A stretch of DNA of 64,000 bases from Pseudomonadales bacterium (GCA_022827245.1 JAJDTI010000179.1:42498-106497); one strand, 5' to 3'. Positions 29,449 to 38,079 are shown, numbered from the stretch's first letter. Translations and numbers: made by a program. The notes: generated by a model from the sequence alone, not told the origin.

Positions 29449-30528
29449 CTACCCGTCGCCGGCCCGCAGGACCGGCGACGGCGCCGCCACGTCGAACAGC
29501 CACCGCAGGGCGTTGTCGTGACGCACCGCCAGGCTGGTCGCAGCGATGGTGGCATACACCTGGCGGCGCGAGATCTTGACGTCGTCTCCCCGGTCGAACC
29601 GCGGGTTGGCGTCGATGCGGCGCAGGGTCAGCGCGGCGAACCCCAGGGTCCATAGCAGGAACCGACGGATGCCCGGTTCGTCCCGGGGCACCAGCAAGGC
29701 GAACCGCAGCGCCGCATCCAGATGGCGCCGGGCCTCCGCGGCCAGACGAGCGATCCGCCGGGCGCCGGCCGGTTCGCCCGCCGCGCCCGGGAACGGCTCG
29801 GCGTCCGGGTGCGGGAAGTCGCGCGGCAGCCAGCTCACGCCCCGGGCCAGGTCCTCCCGGTGGTCCTTGAGGATGTTCACGAGTTGCAGACCGCGCCCGA
29901 ACCGCGACGACAGGGGGAAGAGCGCTCCGCGGCGCGTCGCGATCTCCGCCGAGTAGTCACAGAGCAGGTCGGTGATCATCTCGCCCACCACGCCGGCCAC
30001 GTAGTGGCAGTACCGGTCGACCTCGACCATGCCCCGCAGGCCTTCCGCTCCGGTCCCGACGAACTCGGCCATGCCATGGCACATCTGCGTGACGCACCGC
30101 TCGACCGCGTCGCGCTGGCCCGACGGCAGTTCCCGCTGAAAGCCGACCACGAGCGGGGCGTTGGCCACCAGGTCCCGCTCGCCGTCCGGGGTCGCGTCGG
30201 ACAGACAGCCCGCCAGGTCCGCCGCGAACGGCTCCACGATCGCGGCGCCCACCACCACGTCGGCGAACCGATGCAGGTACTCCCGCTTGCGGGATGCGGC
30301 AAGGCGCGGCTCGTCTTCGATCGTGTCGGCGATGCGGCACAGCAGGTAGGCGTTGCCCACGACGCCGCGCAGCGGCGCCGGGAGCTGCGGGATCGTCAGC
30401 GCGAACGTCCGCGACACCCGCTGCAGCGCCTGCTCCTGGTACCGGAGCGCCGCCTCGGTCGTGGCGCCACCCACGCGAGCGCCAGGGAGCGGTGGCGTGC
30501 TCTTGCGAGGGGCCAGTCCAGGTTGCAT
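29449..30528 (-). CDS. Squalene synthase (trans-isoprenyl diphosphate synthase, head-to-head)
   Basis: 359 residues. The first Asp-rich site lies in LLCRIADTIEDE, and the second in VNILKDHREDLARG. DRYCHYVAGVVGEMITDL is the conserved central helix shared with eukaryotic-type squalene synthase (FDFT1-like). Residues near the start (SRTFALTIPQLP) also match. It joins two farnesyl diphosphates. Phytoene synthase is the alternative, but the gene context (epoxidase, cyclase, CYP51) favours squalene. HpnCDE-type genes are absent from the window. ATG 30528 is used; the region upstream holds the conserved promoter element. The EBP-like gene follows in the same operon. Confidence 0.88.
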   Translation of the reverse strand: MQPGLAPRKSTPPLPGARVGGATTEAALRYQEQALQRVSRTFALTIPQLPAPLRGVVGNAYLLCRIADTIEDEPRLAASRKREYLHRFADVVVGAAIVEPFAADLAGCLSDATPDGERDLVANAPLVVGFQRELPSGQRDAVERCVTQMCHGMAEFVGTGAEGLRGMVEVDRYCHYVAGVVGEMITDLLCDYSAEIATRRGALFPLSSRFGRGLQLVNILKDHREDLARGVSWLPRDFPHPDAEPFPGAAGEPAGARRIARLAAEARRHLDAALRFALLVPRDEPGIRRFLLWTLGFAALTLRRIDANPRFDRGDDVKISRRQVYATIAATSLAVRHDNALRWLFDVAAPSPVLRAGDG

Positions 30529-30560
30529 GAGTCGGCTCCTGTTCGGAGGCCGCGACCGGG

Positions 30561-30617
30561 GACTTATCCCATACGCCCCATGGACTTTGAATGCACAAGG
30601 AGACCGGGTTCGTGTCC
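30561..30617 (-). promoter_or_regulatory. Shared 57-bp promoter/operator element, right copy
   Basis: The minus-strand copy of the element at 16654-16710, 46/57 identical with no gap. The core TTGTGCATTCAA is at 30598-30587 and ATAAGTC at 30567-30561. It lies 32 bases before the squalene synthase ATG. Two operons that feed one pathway thus carry the same element in matching orientation to their genes. Confidence 0.75.
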
Positions 30618-30738
30618 ATTCCATGTATCCAGGCGCGCAGGCAGCGCTCGCAGACGCGCCGGCGGACACTCCACTCCGGCTGGCGCTCGGTCCTCCCAGC
30701 ACTTAGTCTTTGCGCTCCTTTCTCCAGGAGTTCCCGCC

Positions 30739-31488
30739 ATCCACCGCACCAAGGACAAGCTCAAGGCCGGCGAGACGGTCGTCGGGACCACGGCCCATGC
30801 CGGCAGCGACACGCGTTTCCTTTCCGGCGCCGGTTTCGACTTCCTGCTCTTCGACACGCAACACTCGACGGACGACATCAAGGGTCTCGTGCGCGCCGTC
30901 GGCGGCACGCGCGGCACCGATACGACCCCCATCGTGCGGGTCGGCGACCTGCGGCCGGACCAGATCTGCTACGCCCTCGACATCGGCGCCAAGGGCATCG
31001 TCGTACCGATGGTGAACAACCCGGACGAAGCCGCGCAGATGGTGAACTGGTGCCGCTACCCCTTCGCCGGCGCACGCAGTTCCGCGGGCATGCGCGGCGA
31101 CTGGGGCGAGTTCTCGAGCTACCGCGAGTACATGGACGCGGTCAACGAACAGCTCCTGATCATCCCGATGATCGAGACGCAGGAGGCGCTGGACGGGATC
31201 GAGGACATCCTGCGCGTGGACGGCATCGACGTCCTGCTCGTCGGTCCGTCCGACCTGTCCATCAACATCGATGTCCCGCTCGATTACACGAACCCGAAGT
31301 ACCACGCCGCCCTCGACCGTATCGGGGCGGCCTGCCAGGCCGCCGGCGTCGCGCCGGGGATGTTCTTCGTCCCGCCAGGGATCTCGCCCGCCGAGCTGAT
31401 GGAGAAGGGTTTCCGGTTCTTCACCCTGCCCTGGGCGGGCTGGGCGACCGAGGGGATCCAGGCGGGGCTCAAGGCGGTGCGGGAATAG
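30739..31488 (+). CDS. HpcH/HpaI aldolase/citrate lyase family protein
   Basis: 249-residue TIM-barrel aldolase-like protein. VGTTAHAGSD, LFDTQHSTDD, IVVPMVNNPDEA (metal-ligand region) and LLVGPSDLSINI follow the HpaI order. Relatives cleave 4-hydroxy-2-oxo acids with a divalent metal. No ATG, GTG or TTG opens the frame; the best translated start is ATC at 30739, eight bases after AGGAG (30726-30730). It may be a true rare start or a single-base change from ATG. It is monocistronic and unrelated to the sterol genes. Confidence 0.85.
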   Translation: MHRTKDKLKAGETVVGTTAHAGSDTRFLSGAGFDFLLFDTQHSTDDIKGLVRAVGGTRGTDTTPIVRVGDLRPDQICYALDIGAKGIVVPMVNNPDEAAQMVNWCRYPFAGARSSAGMRGDWGEFSSYREYMDAVNEQLLIIPMIETQEALDGIEDILRVDGIDVLLVGPSDLSINIDVPLDYTNPKYHAALDRIGAACQAAGVAPGMFFVPPGISPAELMEKGFRFFTLPWAGWATEGIQAGLKAVRE

Positions 31489-31537
31489 CGCCACAGCCTC
31501 GCGCGCACGCCGCCCGATCGGCCACGGCAGCCTTTGC

Positions 31538-32248
31538 GTGACGCTGCGCATCGAGGACATGCAGGTCCTGTTCGAGGTGGGAGACCGGGTCCGGTTCCCG
31601 ACCGCCGACGGCACGCTGACCGGGACCGTGGAGAAGCTCAACCCGGCGCGGGCACGGGTCCGCTGCGGCGCCGATGTCTGGACGGTGCCGTACGCGGGGC
31701 TCGATCACGCCTCCGGCGTACCCGCACGGGAACGCGGCGAACGCGCCGCCAGACTAAAGGACGTCGCCGCCAACGCCCGCGCCCTCATGGACCGCAACGG
31801 CCTCCACGCGTGGTCATTCCGGTTCGGCAACGCACGGCAGAAGCTGGGCGAGTGCCGCGCGAAAGAGAAGCTGATCGTACTCAGCCGCACGCACGCGACG
31901 CAGGGCGCGCCCGACGACGTCGCGGACACCATCCTCCACGAGATCGCGCATGCGCTTGCCGGCCCCGAGGCCGGTCACGGACCCGCCTGGAAGGCGATCG
32001 CCCGACGGCTGGGGGCGACGCCGGCCAGCCGGGCGCACGAGAGCGACGCGGCGCGCCGAACGCGGGAGGCGGCCAGGGCCGGATTCCGGGTGGGCGACAG
32101 CGTCGAGTTCACCGGGCGGGGCGAGGTCCGCACCGGCGTCATCGAGCGGATGAACCCCAAGCGCGCCAGGGTGCGCAGCGGCGACACCGTCTGGTTCGTC
32201 CCGTATCCGCGACTGCGGCCGGTCCACAGCGCCCGGTCCCGCGAGTAG
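31538..32248 (+). CDS. SprT-like zinc metallopeptidase-fold protein with flanking repeats
   Basis: 236 residues. The central domain has the HEIAHALAG metal motif with a further His in AGHGPAWK, like the SprT family. It is flanked by two copies of a small beta domain, VGDRVRF...NPARARVR at the N-terminus and VGDSVEF...NPKRARVR at the C-terminus, so the protein is a repeat-core-repeat arrangement. SprT-like domains occur in DNA-protein crosslink proteases, but function here is unknown. GTG 31538 is used; ATG 31559 is possible. Confidence 0.75.
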   Translation: MTLRIEDMQVLFEVGDRVRFPTADGTLTGTVEKLNPARARVRCGADVWTVPYAGLDHASGVPARERGERAARLKDVAANARALMDRNGLHAWSFRFGNARQKLGECRAKEKLIVLSRTHATQGAPDDVADTILHEIAHALAGPEAGHGPAWKAIARRLGATPASRAHESDAARRTREAARAGFRVGDSVEFTGRGEVRTGVIERMNPKRARVRSGDTVWFVPYPRLRPVHSARSRE

Positions 32249-32371
32249 CGTCGCTCGACGCCTGCGGCGACGGCCAGCCAGGACCCCGCGGGACTTCCGA
32301 ACGTCCCGGCAACGCGGCACACTTGCGCCCGGCAAGTCTCGCTTCCCCTCCAGGAACCCAAGGAGCAACCC

Positions 32372-32740
32372 ATGCCCGACTACGACGGCACCATCACCCT
32401 GTCCACGCCCGTCAGCGACCTCGACGCCTCCCTGGCGTGGTTCGCCGACAAACTCGGCCTCGATGAGAGGTTCAAGGCCCCCGAAGCCGGATGGGCCGAG
32501 GTCAACACGCCGACCGAAGGGGTCAGCATCGGCCTCAACCAGCACGGTGAAGGGTCCGGCGGCGGCACCACCCCCGTGCTGGGCGTCGAGGACATCGACG
32601 CCGCGCGCGCCGAACTCGAGGCCAAGGGCGTGCAGTTCGAAGGCGAGACCGAGGAGATTCCCGGCATGGTGAAGCTCGCGACGTTCCTCGACCCCGACGG
32701 CAACCGTTACATGTTCGCGCAGTCGCTGGCGGGCGGATAA
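32372..32740 (+). CDS. VOC family protein
   Basis: 122-residue glyoxalase-fold protein. The N-terminal TLSTPVSDLDASLAWFADKL and the C-terminal ATFLDPDGNRYMFAQSL are the paired strand-helix elements of the fold. The second Glu/His ligand set is incomplete, so it may bind rather than transform its ligand. A good ribosome site (AAGGAG, 32360-32365) precedes the ATG. It stands alone between SprT-like and HigA genes. Confidence 0.75.
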   Translation: MPDYDGTITLSTPVSDLDASLAWFADKLGLDERFKAPEAGWAEVNTPTEGVSIGLNQHGEGSGGGTTPVLGVEDIDAARAELEAKGVQFEGETEEIPGMVKLATFLDPDGNRYMFAQSLAGG

Positions 32741-32847
32741 GGCGCCGCCCGCGGGGTGGGATCGTACTGGAAGACGCCGACCGCGCCGTCCCGGTCCCAG
32801 GAAACCGCACGGATGCGCCGGCCCCACTGAGAGGAGGGAGACAGGAC

Positions 32848-33156
32848 ATGGCGCGCGAACCGATACACCCGGGGGAGACACTGCGGGAAGACCTTGAGGC
32901 GCTCGGCATGAGCGCGGCGGAGCTGGCACGGCGAATCGAAGTACCGGTGAACCGCATCACGCAGATCCTGAACGGTCAAAGGGCCGTCACTGGCGACACC
33001 GCACTGCGTCTGGGCCGGTTCTTCGGGACGTCGGGCGAGTTCTGGCTCAACCTGCAGAAGCTGTACGAGCTGAGGCGTGCGGAACGCGAGCACGGCGCGG
33101 AGATCGGACGCTTGCCGTCCCTCGCAGGCGACAGCCGCATGTCGGCGCCGGGTTGA
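32848..33156 (+). CDS. HigA-like XRE antitoxin without visible toxin
   Basis: 102 residues. It opens with HPGETLREDLEALGMSAAELA and continues with a Cro/C1 helix-turn-helix (NRITQILNGQRAVT) and LGRFFGTSGEFWLNLQ, the HigA pattern. HigB normally sits just upstream, but only 107 bases separate this gene from the VOC gene and none encodes a RelE-like toxin. It may be an orphan, or a regulator recruited from a lost toxin-antitoxin pair. A strong GGAGGGAG ribosome site precedes the ATG. Confidence 0.85.
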   Translation: MAREPIHPGETLREDLEALGMSAAELARRIEVPVNRITQILNGQRAVTGDTALRLGRFFGTSGEFWLNLQKLYELRRAEREHGAEIGRLPSLAGDSRMSAPG

Positions 33157-33193
33157 GTCGGACGCCACGGACCGCAACGCGACTCTCCGTGAA

Positions 33194-33216
33194 GGCGGCG
33201 TCCACCAACACGGAGT
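33194..33216. repeat. 23-bp near copy of the island-end sequence
   Basis: GGCGGCGTCCACC followed by AACACGGAGT matches 36547-36569 at 21 of 23 positions. The second site overlaps the right side of the integrase-proximal att repeat. This could be a remnant of an earlier insertion at ssrA, but only these two copies are visible. Confidence 0.45.
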
Positions 33217-33232
33217 ATCGATCAAGGATCGA

Positions 33233-34471
33233 TCAGTCGAGTGGCACCCGGAGCCGCGCGGGAGATGTGGCGTCGATGTGCACGCCGTCTCCACCGGCCC
33301 ATCCCGCCAACCGGCGCAACCCGAGGCCGATCGCTCGCAGGAGATCCGCGTCCCGGGCGCTCGCGGAGCGCTCCAGCCACAAGTGCGGGACGATCAGCGT
33401 GCGCGCGGCCCGATCCATCCGCAGGTCCGCCCGCCCGACCAGCCGGTCGCCATGCAGGATGGGCATCACGTAGTAGCCCCATCGCCGTTCGGCGGCGGGC
33501 TTGTACACCTCCCAGACGTAGTCGAACCCGAACCACTCCGCGGCCCGGCCGCGCGCCGTGACGAAATCCAGCGGCGGCAGGAACGTGGCCTCGGTCAGCG
33601 TGTCCGCCCGTCGGGTGCGCCAGGCTCGCGGTATCGATCCACGCTGCACGGCTTCCAGCTCCCCGGCCCGCTCCGCAGGCAGGTAGTGCGCTGGGCCGTC
33701 ATCGATCTGCGCTCGTACCGCCGCGCCTGACGTCAGGAGTTCGTCCAACCTGCGACGCTCCGCGCCGGGATCCGAACGGAGGCGGGCGAGGTGCCGGAAC
33801 CGGCGGGCCCAGTCGCGGGCCGTTGCCAGGCCCTGCAGCGCGAGCGCCTTGCGGGCGAAGAAGTCGTCGGCCTCGTCTGCCGTCGCCGCGTGCCGCAGCT
33901 CGACCGGTGCGACGTCGCCGCGCAAGGCATAGAGCCGCTCGAATCCCCGGCGCCCGTACGTCATCAGCTCGCCGGTCAGCCAGAGATGCCGGAGGGCGCG
34001 GGCCGTAGCCTTGTCCGAGCGGAACCTTCCTCGACGATTCCGCCCGGCATAGTCCCGGTTCGTTACCGGCCCTCGGGACGAGATGTCTTCCCGGAGCGTC
34101 TCCAGAAGCTGCCCGTGCTCTGCTGCGAACGCGCGCTGCTTCTCCTCGGCCGCCCGACGCGCCATGTGGACCCGCCAGTACGGGAGCTCGCCCATGGGCA
34201 GCACGTACAGGATCCCGCCGTAGTCAAAGAACTCGCGGCTCGTGTACAGCAGGTGGTCGAGATGCTCGGGGCGGTAGTCCCACACACGGGCATGCAGCGC
34301 GAGATCGTGACTCCGGCCGACCACGTTCAACGGGTCGATCTGGACCAGGCCCGACTGGTGCAGGGTCCTGCGGGCGCCGGCACGACCGGCCGACCGCCGG
34401 CCGGGCCAGAGTCCCTGACAGCCGAGGATGAACCGGCGGGCGGTTTGCGCGGAGACCGAGAGTGGGGTCAA
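33233..34471 (-). CDS. YcaQ/AlkX-like winged-helix protein (HTH_42, DNA glycosylase family)
   Basis: 412 residues of the PF06224 family, members of which unhook crosslinks or excise alkylated bases. Recognisable blocks include LVQIDPLNVVGRSHDLALHARV near the N-terminus, RRGFERLYALR, and a C-terminal PHLWLER region. The start is TTG 34471, because GGGAGAGG lies five bases upstream and the family consensus begins soon after it. A near-identical 134-bp piece of this gene is found again at 35578-35711. A glycosylase QxQ motif is not certain. Confidence 0.8.
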   Translation of the reverse strand: MTPLSVSAQTARRFILGCQGLWPGRRSAGRAGARRTLHQSGLVQIDPLNVVGRSHDLALHARVWDYRPEHLDHLLYTSREFFDYGGILYVLPMGELPYWRVHMARRAAEEKQRAFAAEHGQLLETLREDISSRGPVTNRDYAGRNRRGRFRSDKATARALRHLWLTGELMTYGRRGFERLYALRGDVAPVELRHAATADEADDFFARKALALQGLATARDWARRFRHLARLRSDPGAERRRLDELLTSGAAVRAQIDDGPAHYLPAERAGELEAVQRGSIPRAWRTRRADTLTEATFLPPLDFVTARGRAAEWFGFDYVWEVYKPAAERRWGYYVMPILHGDRLVGRADLRMDRAARTLIVPHLWLERSASARDADLLRAIGLGLRRLAGWAGGDGVHIDATSPARLRVPLD

Positions 34472-34515
34472 CGATCCTCTCCCGGTTCCGCCGTCAGGAC
34501 GGCCACACCGATCAA

Positions 34516-34980
34516 TCAGTCCCCGGCATGGTCCGCCACCACGTTGATCGGCGCGCGATGCTCCAGCCAGGCCTTCGCAGCGATGATCACTTGATTGAAG
34601 CCGCCGGTCGAGTCGAGCGCGGCAGCGATGGTCGCCTGCGGATCGCCGGAATACCCGGTCTCCTCCACGCGGAGAAGGGTTGTGTCCTGACTCTTCCGCT
34701 CGAACCTCCACGTCACCGTGGTGAGGCTCCCCGCGTTCTCCCATTCCATGACGATCAAGCGGGGATGCACGAGCGACGTGACCCGTACCTCGAACTGTGG
34801 CGCATCGGGTCGCGCACCAAGGTACCAGGCCGAGGTTTCGCCGGCTCGCAGGCCATCGTCGCGCCGCGTGAACCAGAACCTGCTCATGGTTTCCGGATTC
34901 ACGAACGCGTCGAAGACCTCCGGCACAGGCTTGTGAATGAGCGTCTGCGCCGTCGCGGCGAGGTCAACCTCCAGCGTCAT
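34516..34980 (-). CDS. AHSA1/SRPBCC-domain protein
   Basis: 154 residues with the AHSA1 pattern: IHKPVPEVFDAFVNPETMSRFWF at the N-terminus and a C-terminal helix (FNQVIIAAKAWLEH). The domain activates Hsp90 ATPase in eukaryotes, but small bacterial forms are generic ligand-binding folds. ATG 34980 is chosen over an earlier codon because GGAG is eight bases upstream. Upstream of the YcaQ-like gene on the same strand, but separated by a 44-base gap. Confidence 0.8.
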   Translation of the reverse strand: MTLEVDLAATAQTLIHKPVPEVFDAFVNPETMSRFWFTRRDDGLRAGETSAWYLGARPDAPQFEVRVTSLVHPRLIVMEWENAGSLTTVTWRFERKSQDTTLLRVEETGYSGDPQATIAAALDSTGGFNQVIIAAKAWLEHRAPINVVADHAGD

Positions 34981-35169
34981 GCCAGTATCTCCAATCCCGG
35001 GCGGCACCGTTTGCCCACAGGTGTGGTGGCCGCAAGATGCGGCACAGGTTACGCAACCTTCAAGTCAACGACGAACATCCTCATGCGCACGTCCGATCAC
35101 AGGGAGCTTGGTTGCACTGCAATCATGCCGTAGTTTTAGCTGTGTCCACGCCACTTGGAAGCACCGCAA

Positions 35170-35418
35170 ATGGCGAGCATAACGATCCGCAATCTCGACG
35201 ACGACGTTAAGACGCGCCTGCGAGTGCGCGCCGCCGAGCATCACCGTTCGATGGAGGAGGAGGTACGTCTCATCCTCCGCGACGCCGTGAACCGTGACGG
35301 CCCCGCTCCTCGAGACCTGGCAGCGTTCACCCGCGAGTGCTTCGCGCCCCTGGGCGGCGTGGAACTGGAACTTCCTCCTCGCCGCGGTCCGTTGCGCAAG
35401 CCTCCCGATTTCTCCTGA
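35170..35418 (+). CDS. FitA/VapB-type antitoxin
   Basis: 82 residues. The N-terminal ribbon-helix-helix (SITIRNLDDDVKTRLRVRA) is typical of FitA antitoxins, followed by a toxin-binding tail. It precedes a PIN-domain toxin gene by nine bases, the usual FitAB/VapBC arrangement. The partner toxin is damaged, so the antitoxin may now be unneeded. Confidence 0.85.
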   Translation: MASITIRNLDDDVKTRLRVRAAEHHRSMEEEVRLILRDAVNRDGPAPRDLAAFTRECFAPLGGVELELPPRRGPLRKPPDFS

Positions 35419-35427
35419 GCGGCCGGC

Positions 35428-35784
35428 ATGCTCATCCTGGGCACCAATGTCGCCTCCGAGCTCATGCGGCCATCGCCGGCTCCGAGTGTCGTCGCGTGGA
35501 TTGCCGAGCGCGACGCTACAGCGATGCATCTGACCGCGATGAGCGAAGCGGAGTTGCGCTTCGGCGTCGCGATCCTGCAGCAAGTGGTCGAGATGCTCGG
35601 GGCGGCAGTCCCACACACGGGCGTGCAGCGCGAGATCGCGGCTCCGGCCGACGACGTTCGACGGGTCGATCTGGACCAGCCCCGACTGGTGCAGGGCCCT
35701 GCGGGCGCCGGTACGTCGGTGGTTCAGAACACCGGGTCCAGCGCCAGCAGCAATCGTTCGCCAACTCCATGGGGAGACCGGTGA
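35428..35784 (+). pseudogene. PIN-domain toxin (FitB/VapC-like), truncated and fused to a foreign segment
   Basis: The first about 51 residues are PIN-like: MLILGTNVASELMRP has the first acidic position (here an Asn in place of the usual Asp in LDTNV) and AMSEAELRFGVAIL fits the second Glu. From 35578 the sequence becomes a 134-bp copy of the YcaQ-gene region 34247-34380, read in the opposite sense, and the PIN catalytic C-terminal half is missing. Toxicity is unlikely. The frame stays open to 35784, so a chimeric protein could be made but is not a functional RNase. Confidence 0.75.
35578..35711. repeat. Dispersed copy of part of the YcaQ-like gene
   Basis: 134 bases colinear with 34247-34380 with no gaps and about a dozen substitutions. 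It interrupts the PIN toxin coding sequence. The source is the N-terminal coding region of the YcaQ-like gene on the minus strand. Confidence 0.85.
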
Positions 35785-36356
35785 ACGACCCCGCCAAAGC
35801 CATCGTGCCACGCCCCACCCTTTAGCAACGACCAGTGGCCCGTGGCCAATCGCCGGATCTGCCCGTTCGCCTGGACCGGAGGCGCCGCGGTCTCGAGATC
35901 GGCGAAGACGTCCCAATCGACGTCGCTATTCGGAATCCACTCCGTGCCCACTCCGCTGAGCGTGATCAACATGCGGCAAGGCACATAGTCCGCGTGAAAT
36001 CGCGGGCACATGGGAGCGCTCAGCGTCTCGAGTCGAACACCGACCCGTGCACAGTCCATGAGCTCGCCCAACATTTCGCTGGCCTCGGCGATCTGATCGC
36101 TCAGCGCAGCATGCACGTCGGCCTCGATGGTCCCCGGCAGCTCATTCTCCGGGGCTTCGGGGTCGTCCGCCGCCTGGACCCAACGCAACTGCGGAACCTG
36201 ACGCGATCGGATCAAGCGCTTTGACAAGGCTTCGCAAGCGCTCGCTCGCGGGCGTGCCACGCTGACGATTTCCACATCCTCATCGTAGATCGCGGCAAAG
36301 TCGCCCAGTTGACCGCTGATCACCTGTCGCATCCGAGGTCTGCCTCCCACGTGCAC
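35724..36356 (-). CDS. DUF1826 domain protein
   Basis: Up to 210 residues; ATG 36332 (MRQVISGQLG) is the more compact start. The C-terminal GVVHRSPHG, TGHWSLLKGGAWH and FHADYVPCRMLITLSG segments fit DUF1826 (PF08856). Members are often near COG0523 or Zur-controlled zinc genes, but their chemistry is not known. A Zur-like palindrome at 36389-36406 lies 33-57 bases upstream of the start, which predicts expression in zinc starvation. No zinc transporter is in this window. Confidence 0.75.
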   Translation of the reverse strand: MHVGGRPRMRQVISGQLGDFAAIYDEDVEIVSVARPRASACEALSKRLIRSRQVPQLRWVQAADDPEAPENELPGTIEADVHAALSDQIAEASEMLGELMDCARVGVRLETLSAPMCPRFHADYVPCRMLITLSGVGTEWIPNSDVDWDVFADLETAAPPVQANGQIRRLATGHWSLLKGGAWHDGFGGVVHRSPHGVGERLLLALDPVF

Positions 36357-36388
36357 CTGACTGTCGCTGGGCAGCCCCCAAAACGACT

Positions 36389-36406
36389 GTTACGTTATAA
36401 CATTTC
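36389..36406. promoter_or_regulatory. Zur-like operator before DUF1826
   Basis: GTTACGTTATAACATTTC resembles the Zur consensus whose core is ATGTTATAACAT; the central GTTATAAC (36394-36401) is perfectly palindromic. It sits in the promoter position of the DUF1826 gene. Recognition by Zur is inferred; the zur gene is not in the window. Confidence 0.6.
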
Positions 36407-36538
36407 CCGCGCGAGGGTTGTCTAGCCGGCCCGGTACTGCACGAGTGCACTTCGCCCTGACCGTCTTCAGGGGCGCCCGAGCCTCGCCCGGGCGGCGGGG
36501 CAGCTGTCGAACAGGATTACCCGGGCGCGCACTGTGTG

Positions 36539-36553
36539 GTGGTGGAGGCGGCG
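36539..36553. repeat. Left att repeat of the island
   Basis: GTGGTGGAGGCGGCG, identical to 53920-53934. Sequence beyond it diverges from the tmRNA end, as expected for the distal attachment site. Confidence 0.75.
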
Positions 36554-36636
36554 TCCACCGACACGGGGTTTTCGGCGGATTCTCAACGCCTCTCAAAGTT
36601 CACTTAACATGCTGATATATTAACTGTTATTGAATC

Positions 36637-36665
36637 TTGACGTTTCATGTCGATTGGCTTAGGCT
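36637..36665 (+). promoter_or_regulatory. Possible promoter of the integrase gene
   Basis: TTGACG (36637-36642), a 17-base spacer, then TAGGCT (36660-36665), 33 bases before the integrase ATG. The surrounding 36600-36690 is AT-rich and includes the inverted pair TTATTG and CAATAA, which could bind a regulator. The -10 is poor. Confidence 0.4.
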
Positions 36666-36698
36666 CACGCAATAACTGATAACTCAAGTGATTACCGT

Positions 36699-37883
36699 AT
36701 GCGCCGACCTCAACGGCTATCGGCCTCCTTCGTCAAGACCGTCAACGTCCCAGGCCGCTACGGCGATGGGCGTGGCGGCCACGGACTCTCCCTGCTCGTC
36801 AAGCCGATGCGTGCCGGCGGCTTCTCCAAGTCCTGGTCGCAAAGGCTACTCGTCAACGGCCGGCCAACCAACATCGGCCTGGGAGGCTACCCCATCGTAA
36901 CTCTCGCGGAGGCCCGCCGAGCGGTCATCGCCAATCGCAGGGCGGTCGCGCAGGGACGCGACCCGCGCGCCGGGGGCGTGCCAACCTTCGAAGAGGCAGC
37001 CGAGAAGGTGATCGCCATGCACGAGCCGACCTGGAAGGACGGCGCGAGGTCCGCCGCCATCTGGCGGTCGAGCCTGAGGGACTACGCCATGCCGCACCTT
37101 GGCCGAAAGACCGTCGACTCGATCACGACGGCGGACGTCATGGCCGTCCTCGTTCCGATCTGGAGCACGAAGCGCGAGACGGCGCGCCGGGTTCGCCAAC
37201 GCATCGGCGCTGTCATGAAGTGGAGCGTCGCCCACCGGTACCGACAGGACAACCCCGCCGGGGACGCGATCGCCGAGGCGCTCCCGCGAGACGGCGGGTC
37301 CGTGAAGATCCACCACCGCGCCCTGCCTCATGCCGAGGTCGGTGCCGCGGTCGCGAAGATCCGCGCTTCCGGGGCGTACCGCTCGACCGTGTTCGCTTTC
37401 GAATTTCTGGTCCTCACCGCCAGCAGGTCCGGCGAGGTCAGGGGCGCCCGATGGCAGGAGGTCGACTTCGAATCTGCCACGTGGACCGTGCCCGCATCCC
37501 GCATGAAGATGTCCCGCCCGCATCGCGTCCCGCTCTCGGCGCGGGCGGTCGAAATCCTCGACGAGGCACGCGAGCTGGCCGACGATGCCGACCTGGTCTT
37601 CCCATCACCAACCGGTCGGATGCTCAGCGACAGCACAATCTCCAAGCTCGTGCGGGAGAACGGCATCGGCTGTGTGCCCCACGGCATGAGAAGCTCCTTC
37701 CGCGACTGGGCTGCGGAGTGTTCGGACGCCCCGCGCGAGGTCTGCGAACTTGCCCTGGCACACGTCAACAGCGACCGCGTCGAGGCAGCCTACCGGCGTT
37801 CGGACCTTTTCGAGAAACGGCGCGAACTCATGCAGGACTGGGCGAACTACCTCGCGGAGTCGCCCGTTCCGGTCGTGACATGA
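36699..37883 (+). CDS. Tyrosine-type site-specific integrase (P4 family)
   Basis: 394 residues. The N-terminal arm-binding DUF4102-like domain is followed by the SAM-like core domain and the catalytic domain with Arg in SRSGEVRGARW, HGMRSSFRD (HxxR) and the final His and Tyr in LAHVNSDRVEAAYRRSD. All catalytic residues can be seen, so it is probably active. It lies just inside the left att repeat and would catalyse island excision and integration at ssrA. ATG 36699 gives the family N-terminus. Confidence 0.93.
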   Translation: MRRPQRLSASFVKTVNVPGRYGDGRGGHGLSLLVKPMRAGGFSKSWSQRLLVNGRPTNIGLGGYPIVTLAEARRAVIANRRAVAQGRDPRAGGVPTFEEAAEKVIAMHEPTWKDGARSAAIWRSSLRDYAMPHLGRKTVDSITTADVMAVLVPIWSTKRETARRVRQRIGAVMKWSVAHRYRQDNPAGDAIAEALPRDGGSVKIHHRALPHAEVGAAVAKIRASGAYRSTVFAFEFLVLTASRSGEVRGARWQEVDFESATWTVPASRMKMSRPHRVPLSARAVEILDEARELADDADLVFPSPTGRMLSDSTISKLVRENGIGCVPHGMRSSFRDWAAECSDAPREVCELALAHVNSDRVEAAYRRSDLFEKRRELMQDWANYLAESPVPVVT

Positions 37884-38079
37884 CCGCGCTTGACGCCAAC
37901 TTGCCCCGCCTTTGACGCTCCGAGGGTCGCCATGACGAAAATGAACATGGTCTGGCTCGCCGTGGCGACCCTGATCCACCCCGACACACGACCAGCCCGC
38001 CTCGTCTCCAAAGAGATCGATGCGAGGGCACAAGAGCTTTTTCGGACGAGCATCACGCCGGTGATGATTACCCGTCACC

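Noticed and set aside
30703..31641. Minus-strand frame over the HpcH/HpaI gene
   Set aside because: The plus-strand protein is recognised; the minus frame is a shadow.
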